Shown here: piece after piece, positions 26,759 to 34,535 of the stretch
How the letters are laid out: every line of letters begins with the position of its first letter
Numbering within the stretch: position 1 is the first letter of the stretch
NCBI RefSeq assembly: GCF_049747295.1
Contig: NZ_JBMHJM010000001.1
Coordinates: forward strand, 3,968,001-4,032,000
DNA from: Afipia sp049747295
Lineage (GTDB): Bacteria > Pseudomonadota > Alphaproteobacteria > Rhizobiales > Xanthobacteraceae
DNA length: 64,000 nt
Direction of reading: 5' to 3'
Made by a program: the position numbers and the translations under genes
The notes under the pieces: model-generated
Seen by the model: the letters and a program-made list of their open reading frames with translations, nothing else
Database searches by the model: none
What the model was told of the DNA's origin: nothing

Positions 26759-27733
26759 ATGCACACACTGCAAGCGCCCCTCGGATCGGGGTTCGGAGCC
26801 GCCAGCACAGCTGGCCAGGTCATCAACGGCCACGACCTCAGCGGCAAGACCGCCATTGTGACCGGCGGCTATGCCGGGCTCGGGCTCGAGACCACAAAGA
26901 CACTTTTGGCGGCCGGCGCGCAGGTGATCGTTCCGGTGCGCGATCCCGAGAAGGCGCGGTGCACGCTATCGTCCGTGCCAGGCGTGACACTCGGTGCGCT
27001 TGATCTGATGGACCCAGCCTCCATCGATGCCTTCGCCGAGACGTTTCTCGCGTCAGGCCGCGCATTGCATCTGCTCATCAACAATGCGGGCATCATGGCC
27101 AATCCGTTGACGCGCGACGCCCGCGGATACGAGTCGCAATTCTCCACCAATCATCTCGGGCATTTTCAACTCACCGCGCGCCTCTGGCCTGCGCTCAGGA
27201 AGGCCAATGGCGCGCGGGTGGTGGAATTGTCCTCGCTTGGCCATATGCGCGGTGCGGTCGATCTCGATGACCCCAATTTTGAGCGCCGCGCGTACGAGCG
27301 CTGGAATGCCTACGGCCAGTCGAAGTCGGCGAATATCCTGTTCGCACTGGCACTCGACACGCTGGGAGCAGAGCATGGTGTCCGTGCTTTCTCCGTTCAT
27401 CCGGGCGGCATCGTCACCGATCTCGCGAAATATATGTCGCAGGAGGAGATCCGCGCCACCGGCCATGTCGACGATGAAGGACGTCCCGTCATCGATCCGT
27501 CACGCGGCATGAAGACAGCCGAGCAAGGGGCGGCAACCACCATCTGGTGCGCGACCAGCAGCCAACTCGATGGCAAGGGCGGCGTCTATTGCGAGAATTG
27601 CGACATCGCGCCTGCCGTGCCGGGGGACTCGAAGGACCGTTTCGGCGTCAGGCCCTGGGCGGTCAATCCGGAGGTTGCGGATTGGCTTTGGACGTTAAGC
27701 GAAAAGCTGACAGGGGTTGCGTTCGATATCTGA
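26759..27733 (+). CDS. short-chain dehydrogenase/reductase (WW-oxidoreductase-like)
   Basis: A 324-residue SDR. The cofactor motif is TGGYAGLGLE, followed by LINNAGIMA and the catalytic YGQSK; Ser lies in VELSSLGH. The long C-terminal region (IWCATSSQLDGKGGVYCENCDIA) resembles the RDH/WW-oxidoreductase-like branch, often annotated as probable oxidoreductases of lipophilic alcohols. It has no membrane helix. The divergent AraC regulator at 25685 is its probable controller. Confidence 0.9.
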   Translation: MHTLQAPLGSGFGAASTAGQVINGHDLSGKTAIVTGGYAGLGLETTKTLLAAGAQVIVPVRDPEKARCTLSSVPGVTLGALDLMDPASIDAFAETFLASGRALHLLINNAGIMANPLTRDARGYESQFSTNHLGHFQLTARLWPALRKANGARVVELSSLGHMRGAVDLDDPNFERRAYERWNAYGQSKSANILFALALDTLGAEHGVRAFSVHPGGIVTDLAKYMSQEEIRATGHVDDEGRPVIDPSRGMKTAEQGAATTIWCATSSQLDGKGGVYCENCDIAPAVPGDSKDRFGVRPWAVNPEVADWLWTLSEKLTGVAFDI

Positions 27734-27750
27734 GGACTCCGCGCTGGTCG

Positions 27751-28638
27751 TCACCCCTCGAACAGCGCGCGCTTGTCTTCGAATACCTGCGTGAGGAATT
27801 CGATGATGCTGCGGATCGTCGGTTCGCGTGCATCCTGCCGTCGCGTAATGAGCCAAAGCTCGCGCGACGGTGGTGTTTTTGCGAGCGGACAGAGCACGAG
27901 CTTATCGTCCATACGCCCGATGAAATGCGGCAGCATGGCGATGCCTGCGCCTGCGCGCGCCGCAGCGGCCTGTGCGAACTGATTGTTGGTGCGGAAGGCG
28001 ACACGGGCGCGGGGGAATTGCCGCGTCAGCGACAGCGCATCGGGAATCGATGCGTTAGCCTCATCAAAGCCGACGAACGCTGGCGCTGCGCCATCCGCAA
28101 TGCGCCGCCGCCACTTCGTTGTGCCGTAGAATCCAAAGCCGAAAGTGACCAAGCGCTTGGCAATCAGATCGCCATCGTCCGGTCGCGCCAGCCGCAGCGC
28201 GATGTCTGCTTCGCGCCGCTCCAGGCTGACGTTGCGGATGTCGGTTGAGACTTCAATGTCGAGACGCGGAAGCTTGTCGGTCAGCGTCGCAAGCCGTGCC
28301 ACGAGAAAGCCCTGCGCCAGCGCTGGTGTACTGCTGATGCGCACCAACCCCTTCGGTTCGCCGTCCGCGCCGCCGCGGCTCAGCGTCGCGGCTGCTGTCT
28401 CCATATCAATCGCGGCACCAAGCGCGCGCGTGCCCGCAGGCGTCAGCACGTAACCATCGGGCCGCCGCTCGACGAGCTTTTCATCCAGTGCGCGTTCGAG
28501 CGCCGCAATTCGCCGCGCGATGGTGGCGTGATTGACGGCGAGCGCCCGCGCCGCCGCCGACAGGCTGCCGTGACGCGCGAGGGCAACAAAGATGCGGACG
28601 TCCTCCCAGTCGAGGCCTGTGCGAATTTGATCAGCCAT
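27751..28638 (-). CDS. LysR-family transcriptional regulator
   Basis: A 295-residue LysR protein with an N-terminal winged helix (DVRIFVALARHGSLSAAARALAVNHATIARRIAALE) and a periplasmic-binding-type effector domain. It converges with the SDR gene and is divergent from the metallo-hydrolase gene at 28720, the probable target. A GAGA-N11-TCTC element lies in the 81-base gap. Confidence 0.92.
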   Translation of the reverse strand: MADQIRTGLDWEDVRIFVALARHGSLSAAARALAVNHATIARRIAALERALDEKLVERRPDGYVLTPAGTRALGAAIDMETAAATLSRGGADGEPKGLVRISSTPALAQGFLVARLATLTDKLPRLDIEVSTDIRNVSLERREADIALRLARPDDGDLIAKRLVTFGFGFYGTTKWRRRIADGAAPAFVGFDEANASIPDALSLTRQFPRARVAFRTNNQFAQAAAARAGAGIAMLPHFIGRMDDKLVLCPLAKTPPSRELWLITRRQDAREPTIRSIIEFLTQVFEDKRALFEG

Positions 28639-28719
28639 TGCGCGAGATTACCGAATTTTCTCACAGCGGGCGAGGGGCCTATCCTCATGCCATCGACATT
28701 CTGTGAAGGACACCGCGCC

Positions 28720-29493
28720 ATGACTGTATCACCTCTCACACTCACCCTGATCGGCGGCCCGACCGCGCTGATTGAACTCGGCAGCTTCCGTCTGCTCACC
28801 GATCCGACCTTCGATCCGCCGGGCCTCTATCAGAAGGCACCGGTTCATTTTGAAAAGACCTCTGGTCCTGCGCTCTCGGTGGAGCAGATCGGCAAGCTCG
28901 ATGCTGTACTGCTCAGCCACGATCATCACTTCGACAATCTCGATAAGTCCGGCCGCGCCATGCTGCCGACGGTGGGCGTGACCTACACCACCAAGGCCGG
29001 CGAGGGACGTTTAGGCGGCAACGCAGTGGGCCTAGCACCGTTCGAGACCACGACGCTCGACGGCAAGAACGGCGAGAAGCTGTTCATCACGGCCGCGCCA
29101 GCACGTCATGGTCCGGTGGGCATCGAGCCGCTGTCGGGCGATGTAGTCGGTTTCTTGCTGGGCACTGAGAAGCCGGGCGATGCGATCTACGTCACCGGCG
29201 ACACGGTCTGGTACGAGGGCACGGCGGAAGTCGCGCGCCGATTTGCGCCGAAGGTGGTGATGCTGTTCACCGGCGCCGCCGAGCCGCGCGGCCGCTTCCA
29301 CATGACCATGGACAGCAACGACGCGCTGGAAGCCGCGCATGCCTTCCCGAATGCCGCGATCGTCGCCGTGCACAACGAAGGCTGGGTGCACTTCAAGGAA
29401 AGCCCGGAGCAGCTTGCGGATGTCTTCACCAAGCTCGGTGTTGCCTCGCGCCTCCTGACGCTCGAACGCGGTAAGCCGATGACGTTCGAGTGA
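28720..29493 (+). CDS. MBL-fold metal-dependent hydrolase
   Basis: A 257-residue metallo-beta-lactamase-fold protein of the UlaG-like group: TALIELGSFRLLTDPTFDPPG at the start, then the metal motif LLSHDHHFDNLD, a second-site ARHGP, a DTVWYEG Asp region and a final AVHNEGWVHF His. The ATG follows GAAGGA. The frame is open to 28528, but that part overlaps the LysR gene on the other strand and is not similar to the family. The substrate is unknown. It is probably controlled by the divergent LysR. Confidence 0.88.
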   Translation: MTVSPLTLTLIGGPTALIELGSFRLLTDPTFDPPGLYQKAPVHFEKTSGPALSVEQIGKLDAVLLSHDHHFDNLDKSGRAMLPTVGVTYTTKAGEGRLGGNAVGLAPFETTTLDGKNGEKLFITAAPARHGPVGIEPLSGDVVGFLLGTEKPGDAIYVTGDTVWYEGTAEVARRFAPKVVMLFTGAAEPRGRFHMTMDSNDALEAAHAFPNAAIVAVHNEGWVHFKESPEQLADVFTKLGVASRLLTLERGKPMTFE

Positions 29494-29509
29494 CGCATGA
29501 CATCGCGCC

Positions 29510-29535
29510 TTGATGCGGCGTTATCGCCGCATCAA
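29510..29535. terminator. bidirectional terminator hairpin
   Basis: A perfect 11-base stem (TTGATGCGGCG and CGCCGCATCAA) with loop TTAT lies between the convergent MBL gene and membrane-protein gene. It includes the stop codon of the latter. Confidence 0.7.
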
Positions 29536-29882
29536 TAGCCTGCGGCGGCCAGCGCCGTGACCGCGCCCATCGCCATCCAGCCGAAATGCTTGCCGCGCGT
29601 GGCGTACGCATTGGCCACTGCACCGAACGCATACGTCGCCGCCACCGTGGCGACGATCCAATGCCGTGCGGTGTCGGAGGCGACATAAGGCGCTGCGATC
29701 AGCAGCACACCGCCGCCGAGCCAGGCCACGGTGCTGCATTGCCAGACCAGACGGAGCAGGGTGCGCAGCCGCGCGGGCTCGATGGTGGCGCGGGCGAACA
29801 CTTTGGTCTCACCCAGCACGCCGTGGATGATCGAGACCACGATCGCGGCAACGCCGGCGCATTGCAGGAGAAAATCTTGCAT
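29532..29882 (-). CDS. small four-helix membrane protein, probable TetR target
   Basis: A 116-residue hydrophobic protein with about four helices (CAGVAAIVVSIIHGVLGE, LRLVWQCSTVAWLGGGVLLIA, WIVATVAATYAFGAVANAY, WMAMGAVTALAAAGY). TGGAGGATAACGCG precedes the ATG at 29882. I recall similar uncharacterised proteins in Bradyrhizobium, without a known function. It is divergent from the TetR regulator at 29963, and two matching palindromes lie in the 80-base gap, one right upstream of its ribosome-binding site. The regulator almost certainly controls it. Confidence 0.75.
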   Translation of the reverse strand: MQDFLLQCAGVAAIVVSIIHGVLGETKVFARATIEPARLRTLLRLVWQCSTVAWLGGGVLLIAAPYVASDTARHWIVATVAATYAFGAVANAYATRGKHFGWMAMGAVTALAAAGY

Positions 29883-29893
29883 CGCGTTATCCT

Positions 29894-29911
29894 CCATACA
29901 GTCATGTATGG
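29894..29911. promoter_or_regulatory. TetR operator O1
   Basis: The perfect palindrome CCATACA-GTCA-TGTATGG lies just upstream of the membrane-protein ribosome-binding site. A near-copy (O2) is centred 44 bases away. Confidence 0.75.
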
Positions 29912-29937
29912 ACACTGCACCCGCTGTTGCGTCTTGT

Positions 29938-29955
29938 CAATACACTCCTGTATGG
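29938..29955. promoter_or_regulatory. TetR operator O2
   Basis: CAATACA-CTCC-TGTATGG repeats O1 with one changed base in the left arm. It overlaps a minus-strand TTGACA (29935-29940), a likely -35 of the membrane-protein promoter, and ends 7 bases before the TetR start codon. Confidence 0.75.
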
Positions 29956-29962
29956 TGGCGGT

Positions 29963-30505
29963 ATGAGCGAGCAATTATCCGCAACCGACTGGCTTGATGC
30001 CGGACTGAAGGCGCTGGCGGCAAGCGGCGTCGTGGCGCTGAAGGCCGATCCGCTGGCGAAGGCGCTCGGCGTGTCGCGCGGCAGCTTCTATTGGCACTTC
30101 CGCGACGTGGAGGCGTTTCAGACCGCGGTGCTTGCACGCTGGCGGGACATCGCCACCGAGCGGATTATCGCCAACGTTGAAAAACATGCAGATGCTGCAC
30201 AAGGCGTGGAATATCTGCTTCGAGGTGCGTTCGCCGCGCGCTCCGATCTCGAGGTCGCGGTGCGGAGTTGGGCCACCCACGATGCCGCCGCACGCAAGAC
30301 GGTGCGGGAGATCGACCAGCGGCGCATGACCTATATCGAAGCTCTGCTGGAACGCGCGGGGATTGCGGCGGAGACTGCGCGCGCCCGCGCGAAAATTCTT
30401 TACTGGGCATTTCTCGGCTTTGAGCTGTCGGACAAGCCGTTGCCGGGGAAGGAGCGGGACCGGCTGATCGAGGAGCTGGTCCGCGTCGGTGGGACGCACG
30501 GCTAA
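29963..30505 (+). CDS. TetR/AcrR-family transcriptional regulator
   Basis: A 180-residue regulator with an N-terminal helix-turn-helix (LAKALGVSRGSFYWHFRDVEAF) and a helical ligand domain. The ATG at 29963 follows GGTGGCGGT; the frame opens earlier at 29927 but that would place the start inside O2. With O1 and O2 in the divergent gap it probably represses both itself and the membrane protein. The ligand is unknown. Confidence 0.9.
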   Translation: MSEQLSATDWLDAGLKALAASGVVALKADPLAKALGVSRGSFYWHFRDVEAFQTAVLARWRDIATERIIANVEKHADAAQGVEYLLRGAFAARSDLEVAVRSWATHDAAARKTVREIDQRRMTYIEALLERAGIAAETARARAKILYWAFLGFELSDKPLPGKERDRLIEELVRVGGTHG

Positions 30506-30612
30506 ACCGCGCAGTTCCGGAACCTTTTGGCGGAAACTGCGCGTTGTTTGTCGGATCCGCAGGGGCCGATGGTGGCATCATCGGCGCGACAAGACCTGAA
30601 AAGGAGGTCTCC

Positions 30613-31770
30613 ATGCGCAACGCTCTCTATATATGTCTCGGCGCCATTGTGGTTCTGGCGATTTGTCTGCCGGCTCTTCTTTCCTCGCGCGGCCAGCCCA
30701 CGGCATCGCCCGCACCCGAGCAGATCGCATCCGATGAGCACCAGAAAGTCATTGCCGCGCTGAAACCGCCGAAGCGGCAGCGCCCGGCCATCGCGTTGAT
30801 CGCGGCGAACGACGGCACCGAAGTCGCCGATTTCCTCACCGCTTATGGCATTCTGAAAGAGTCTGGCGTGGCCGATGTCACGGCCGTGGCGGAGCGGCAA
30901 GGCGCGATCCGGCTCTATCCGAACAATCTCAAAGCCGAGGCGCAGGCGACCACGGCGGAGTTCGATGCGTCTTATCCTGAGGGAGCCGATTATGTCGTCG
31001 TGCCGGCGCTGGAGCAGCCGGACAATGCTGCCGTCATCGCCTGGCTCAAGCAGCAGCACGAGAAAGGCGCGACCATTGTCTCGATCTGCAACGGATCGCT
31101 GACCATGGCGGCAGCCGGATTGCTCGATGGCCGCAAGGCCACCGGCCACTGGTATAGCGTCAAGCAAATCCAGAAGGAGCATCCCTCGATGGAGCGGGTG
31201 CGCGATCGTCGCTATGTGGTGGACCGTGGCATTGCGACATCCACCGGCATTACCGCATCGCTGCCGCTGATGACGACATTGGTGGAAGCGATTGGCGGGC
31301 GTGATGTCGCTTCGCGCCTTGCGACGCGTATCGGCCTCGACAATTGGGATGCGCGGCACACCACGTCCGCTTTCCAGCTCACGCTGGAGCATCGAAAGAC
31401 CTTCATTCGCAACAAGCTGAGCGTCTGGCGCGACGAGAATGTCGGCATTAAGCTCAACGATGGCGTCGATGAGATCGCGCTTGGTCTGATGGCGGATGCT
31501 TATGCGCGCACGGAGCTGACGGAATTGATTGCGGCTAACGGCGGGGCGGGCGGACAGGTGCAAAGCAGGCGCGGATTGACGTTGCAGTTCGATGCACCGA
31601 CAAAGAGCGTGGCTTTTGCCGTTGAGCCGCCGCGTGACCAGCCAGCGCGTGTGATCGATCGCGAACTGTCGCGCATCGCCACGCGCTACGATGCGCCGAC
31701 CGCGGCCTTTGTTGCGCTGACGATGGAATATCCCTGGTCGGGACCGCAGGCGCGGCTGGTGCGGGACTGA
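30613..31770 (+). CDS. membrane-anchored DJ-1/PfpI-like protein
   Basis: A 385-residue protein with a perfect AAGGAGG ribosome-binding site. Residues about 5-25 are a signal anchor (YICLGAIVVLAICLPALL). A DJ-1/PfpI domain follows (IALIAANDGTEVADFLTAYGI, YVVVPALEQPD) with the nucleophile Cys in SICNGSLTMAAAGLLDGRKATGHW. The C-terminal 150 residues have no family I can name. GlxA-type regulators carry the same domain, and such a regulator starts 34 bases downstream, so the two are likely an operon. The DJ-1 domain would lie outside the cytoplasm, which is unusual. Its activity is unknown. Confidence 0.82.
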   Translation: MRNALYICLGAIVVLAICLPALLSSRGQPTASPAPEQIASDEHQKVIAALKPPKRQRPAIALIAANDGTEVADFLTAYGILKESGVADVTAVAERQGAIRLYPNNLKAEAQATTAEFDASYPEGADYVVVPALEQPDNAAVIAWLKQQHEKGATIVSICNGSLTMAAAGLLDGRKATGHWYSVKQIQKEHPSMERVRDRRYVVDRGIATSTGITASLPLMTTLVEAIGGRDVASRLATRIGLDNWDARHTTSAFQLTLEHRKTFIRNKLSVWRDENVGIKLNDGVDEIALGLMADAYARTELTELIAANGGAGGQVQSRRGLTLQFDAPTKSVAFAVEPPRDQPARVIDRELSRIATRYDAPTAAFVALTMEYPWSGPQARLVRD

Positions 31771-31804
31771 GAGGCGAGCGCGTGCTGGCGAGGATGTTTT
31801 TGCG

Positions 31805-32848
31805 ATGGATGGTTTTCCTGTGACGCGAGCGAAAGAGGCACCCGCGCACGCAGCCACGCGCAAAATCGGGCTGGTCTGCTTCGAAGGCTTTCAGATGCTC
31901 GACATCGCAGGGCCGCTCGAAGTGTTCAGCAAGGCGGCGAGTTATCTGCCGCAGCCTGGTCCTTCGCCGTTCCGTTACGAGATGATCGTCGCCAGTCCCG
32001 AGGGCGGCATCATCACGTCGAACTCCGGACTGCAGATTGCGAACACGGTCAAGTTCAGCGAACTGGATCATGATCTCGACACCATCCTGATCGCCGGCGG
32101 ATCGGAAGAGGCGCTGCGCAGCGTTGCGGCAGCGACCGATCTTCTGAAGTGGATCAATGACCGTGCACCGCGCACGCGGCGTATCGCCAGCGTCTGCACC
32201 GGCGCGTTCCTGCTCGGTGCGTCGGGTCTGCTCGACGGGCGGCGCGCCACCACGCATTGGTCGGCGACATCGCAACTGGCCGCGCTGTTTCCGAAGACGG
32301 ATGTGGAGCCGGACGCCATCTTCATCGGCGACGGACACATCCACACCTCCGCAGGCGTCACTGCGGGCATCGATCTGGCGCTGGCGTTTGTCGAGCAGGA
32401 CTGCGGCCCCGCGATTGCGCTCAACACCGCGCGCGAACTGGTGCTGTATCTCCGGCGCGTCGGCGGCCAATCGCAGTTCAGCGCGACGCTGGCTGCACAG
32501 GCAAAATCCGCCAATGGCCTCCGCGATCTGCTCGCCTGGATTGGTGAACATCCGACGGAAGACTTGAGCATTCCGCAGTTGGCCGAGCGCGCGGGAATGA
32601 GCGAGCGCACCTTCGGCCGCGCGTTTGCGGCGGAAACCGGCATGACGCCCGCGCGTTATGTTGAATTGGTGCGGCTCGACCGCGCCAAATCATTGTTGGA
32701 GACGACCAAGTGGCCGCTCGCGCGCATCGCCAGCCGCTCGGGTCTCGGCAGCGCGGCGACGCTGGCGCGCGTTTTCCGACGTCTGCTCGGCATCACGCCG
32801 GAAGATTATCGTGCGCGGTTCGGGCACGGCGAGGTCGCCAAGGTGTGA
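31805..32848 (+). CDS. GlxA-family regulator (DJ-1/PfpI domain + AraC helix-turn-helix)
   Basis: A 347-residue regulator. The N-terminal DJ-1/PfpI-like domain (LVCFEGFQMLDIAGPLEVF, SVCTGAFLLGASGLLDGRRATTHW) is joined to a C-terminal AraC domain (LSIPQLAERAGMSERTFGRAF, then IASRSGLGSAATLARVFRRLLGITPEDYR). GlxA-type proteins usually activate amine or amino-acid catabolic genes. The closeness to the membrane DJ-1 protein and their shared domain suggest gene duplication and joint function. Confidence 0.92.
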   Translation: MDGFPVTRAKEAPAHAATRKIGLVCFEGFQMLDIAGPLEVFSKAASYLPQPGPSPFRYEMIVASPEGGIITSNSGLQIANTVKFSELDHDLDTILIAGGSEEALRSVAAATDLLKWINDRAPRTRRIASVCTGAFLLGASGLLDGRRATTHWSATSQLAALFPKTDVEPDAIFIGDGHIHTSAGVTAGIDLALAFVEQDCGPAIALNTARELVLYLRRVGGQSQFSATLAAQAKSANGLRDLLAWIGEHPTEDLSIPQLAERAGMSERTFGRAFAAETGMTPARYVELVRLDRAKSLLETTKWPLARIASRSGLGSAATLARVFRRLLGITPEDYRARFGHGEVAKV

Positions 32849-33016
32849 GGCGGTGTGCCGCTGTTTCCACCGGCGAAACCGGAATAGCGCCACACTTGTT
32901 ACTCCCACCGTGCGATGGCGCGGTGTCAAAACGATCCAACGAATGAAGAGCAGCGGACGGCATCGCGCTCAGCCTTGGAGCGCGGGCGTTCGTCCAATTG
33001 AGGAGGTTTTGAAGCC

Positions 33017-33802
33017 ATGACGCAGAACGGAAAGAATGGACTATCCGCTATGCAGACGCCATCGGTCGTCTCAAAGCAGGAATGGGAGACGGCTCACGCC
33101 CAGATGCTGGTGAAAGAAAAGGCGCACACCCGTGCGCATGATGCACTTGCCGCCGAGCGCCGGCGGATGCCGTGGATGGCGGTGAAGAAAACGTACACGT
33201 TCGAGGGGCCGAATGGCAAAGTGAGCCTGCTCGATTTGTTTCAGGGGCGGCGGCAGTTGATCGTCTACCGCGCCTTCTTCGAGCCAGGCGTGCACGGATG
33301 GCCGGAGCACGCTTGCATCGGGTGTTCGATGGTGGCGGATCAGGTGTCCCATCTCTCCCATCTGCACGCGCGTGACACGACGCTTGTGTTCGCTTCCCGT
33401 GCGCCACAGGCGGACATAGCGCGGCTGAAGGCACACATGGGTTGGGGGCATATTCCTTGGGTCACCATCACCGACAGCTTCGATGCCGACTTCGGCGTCG
33501 ATGAATGGCACGGCCACAACGCGTTCATTCGCGACGGCGATCGTATCTTCCGCACTTATTTCATCAACAATCGCGGCGACGAGGCGATGGGCACCGTCTG
33601 GAGCTACCTCGACCTGACAGCGCTTGGGCGTCAGGAGGAGTGGGAGGACTCGCCGCAGGGCTATCCGCAGGAGCGTCCGTACAAGTGGTGGAATTGGAAC
33701 GAGAGTTATGTCGCGGGTGCAGCGCCCGACCCGAAGTGGGTCGAGGTATCCGATGCTGGTGAGGCGGCCTTCCGCAACAAGGATGCGGGCACGCAGCCGT
33801 GA
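33017..33802 (+). CDS. DUF899 thioredoxin-like protein
   Basis: A 261-residue DUF899 protein. Signatures are KKTYTFEGPNGKVSLLDLFQGRRQLIVYRAFF, the CIGCSM Cys pair, and W-rich ends (PYKWWNWNESY). The family has a thioredoxin-like fold; a reductase or peroxidase role is guessed but not shown. GAGGAGG lies 14-20 bases before the ATG; an ATG twelve codons in is an alternative start. The next gene overlaps its stop codon. Confidence 0.88.
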   Translation: MTQNGKNGLSAMQTPSVVSKQEWETAHAQMLVKEKAHTRAHDALAAERRRMPWMAVKKTYTFEGPNGKVSLLDLFQGRRQLIVYRAFFEPGVHGWPEHACIGCSMVADQVSHLSHLHARDTTLVFASRAPQADIARLKAHMGWGHIPWVTITDSFDADFGVDEWHGHNAFIRDGDRIFRTYFINNRGDEAMGTVWSYLDLTALGRQEEWEDSPQGYPQERPYKWWNWNESYVAGAAPDPKWVEVSDAGEAAFRNKDAGTQP

Positions 33803-34080
33803 GCCGCGCGTGCTGTGGTGAAGCCGGCGGAGCGATCCGCCAGAGCTTCGCTTCCCTCAGGATCACGGACGGGCTCGCCCTCGCGGCCTCGCCGACCTTT
33901 GCCCTCATGGCGTTGCTAACCGACGTTCTTGGCAACGATCCAGCGGATACGCTTTGTTCAGCGGCGCACGCCTCGCCGCTGAGTGGAATGGCGACGATGT
34001 ATCTGTTGATGAGCGTATTTCACGCGGCGCCGTGGGTGAGGCTGGTGCGCGATCGGCCGTTGTCCACGAATCGCACTTAA
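33799..34080 (+). CDS. small hydrophobic protein coupled to DUF899
   Basis: A 93-residue protein starting at GTG within GTGA, so it overlaps the DUF899 stop by 4 bases and is likely translated by coupling. It has two hydrophobic stretches (GLALAASPTFALMALLTDVLG and SGMATMYLLMSVFHAAPWVRLV) and a Cys in DTLCSAAHAS. The first 25 residues look unlike the rest, and a later start is possible. The role is unknown; the coupling suggests it anchors or serves the DUF899 protein. Confidence 0.6.
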   Translation: MSRACCGEAGGAIRQSFASLRITDGLALAASPTFALMALLTDVLGNDPADTLCSAAHASPLSGMATMYLLMSVFHAAPWVRLVRDRPLSTNRT

Positions 34081-34502
34081 GCTTTGGAGATTAGCTTGCT
34101 CATGCTGATGCGTTCTTCGACCTCGTATCCGGCCTGTTTGTAGAAACCAAGGACCGCCTCATTCGAGCCGACAACCTGAAGGTTGATTTTGATGCAGCCC
34201 AATGCAGCCAACCGCCTCTCGGCTTTTTGAATAAGAGCCTGTCCGATCCCGGTGAGACGATGCGAGCGCAAAACAGCGATGCGCGAAATCCAGCCGCGGT
34301 GGCCGTCATATCCAGCCATGACTGACCCGAGGACATGATCGCCTTCGACCGCGACCAGCAAAAGGTCAGGCTGAACTTTCAGCTTCTCAGGAATAGAGAC
34401 GCGAGCGGCATTCCAGGCGGAATCGTTGGGAAACGCCTCCCGCCAAAGTGCATCCACTCCGTCGAAATGATTGTTCGCATAGGTTACGATCGAAAATGTC
34501 AT
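34077..34502 (-). CDS. GNAT-family N-acetyltransferase
   Basis: A 141-residue GNAT protein with the acetyl-CoA loop in RSHRLTGIGQALIQKAERRLAALG and the C-terminal VGSNEAVLGFYKQAGYEVEERI. This is close to the YpeA/RimI-like group that acetylates small molecules or protein N-termini. It converges with the small gene at 33799, sharing 4 bases at the stops. The substrate is unknown. Confidence 0.88.
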   Translation of the reverse strand: MTFSIVTYANNHFDGVDALWREAFPNDSAWNAARVSIPEKLKVQPDLLLVAVEGDHVLGSVMAGYDGHRGWISRIAVLRSHRLTGIGQALIQKAERRLAALGCIKINLQVVGSNEAVLGFYKQAGYEVEERISMSKLISKA

Positions 34503-34535
34503 GCTGGGCCTGCACTTGCGGCGAATCTTCTGATG

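Noticed and set aside
30502..31863. A 453-codon open frame on the minus strand
   Set aside because: It is antisense to the DJ-1 protein gene and has no recognisable domain.
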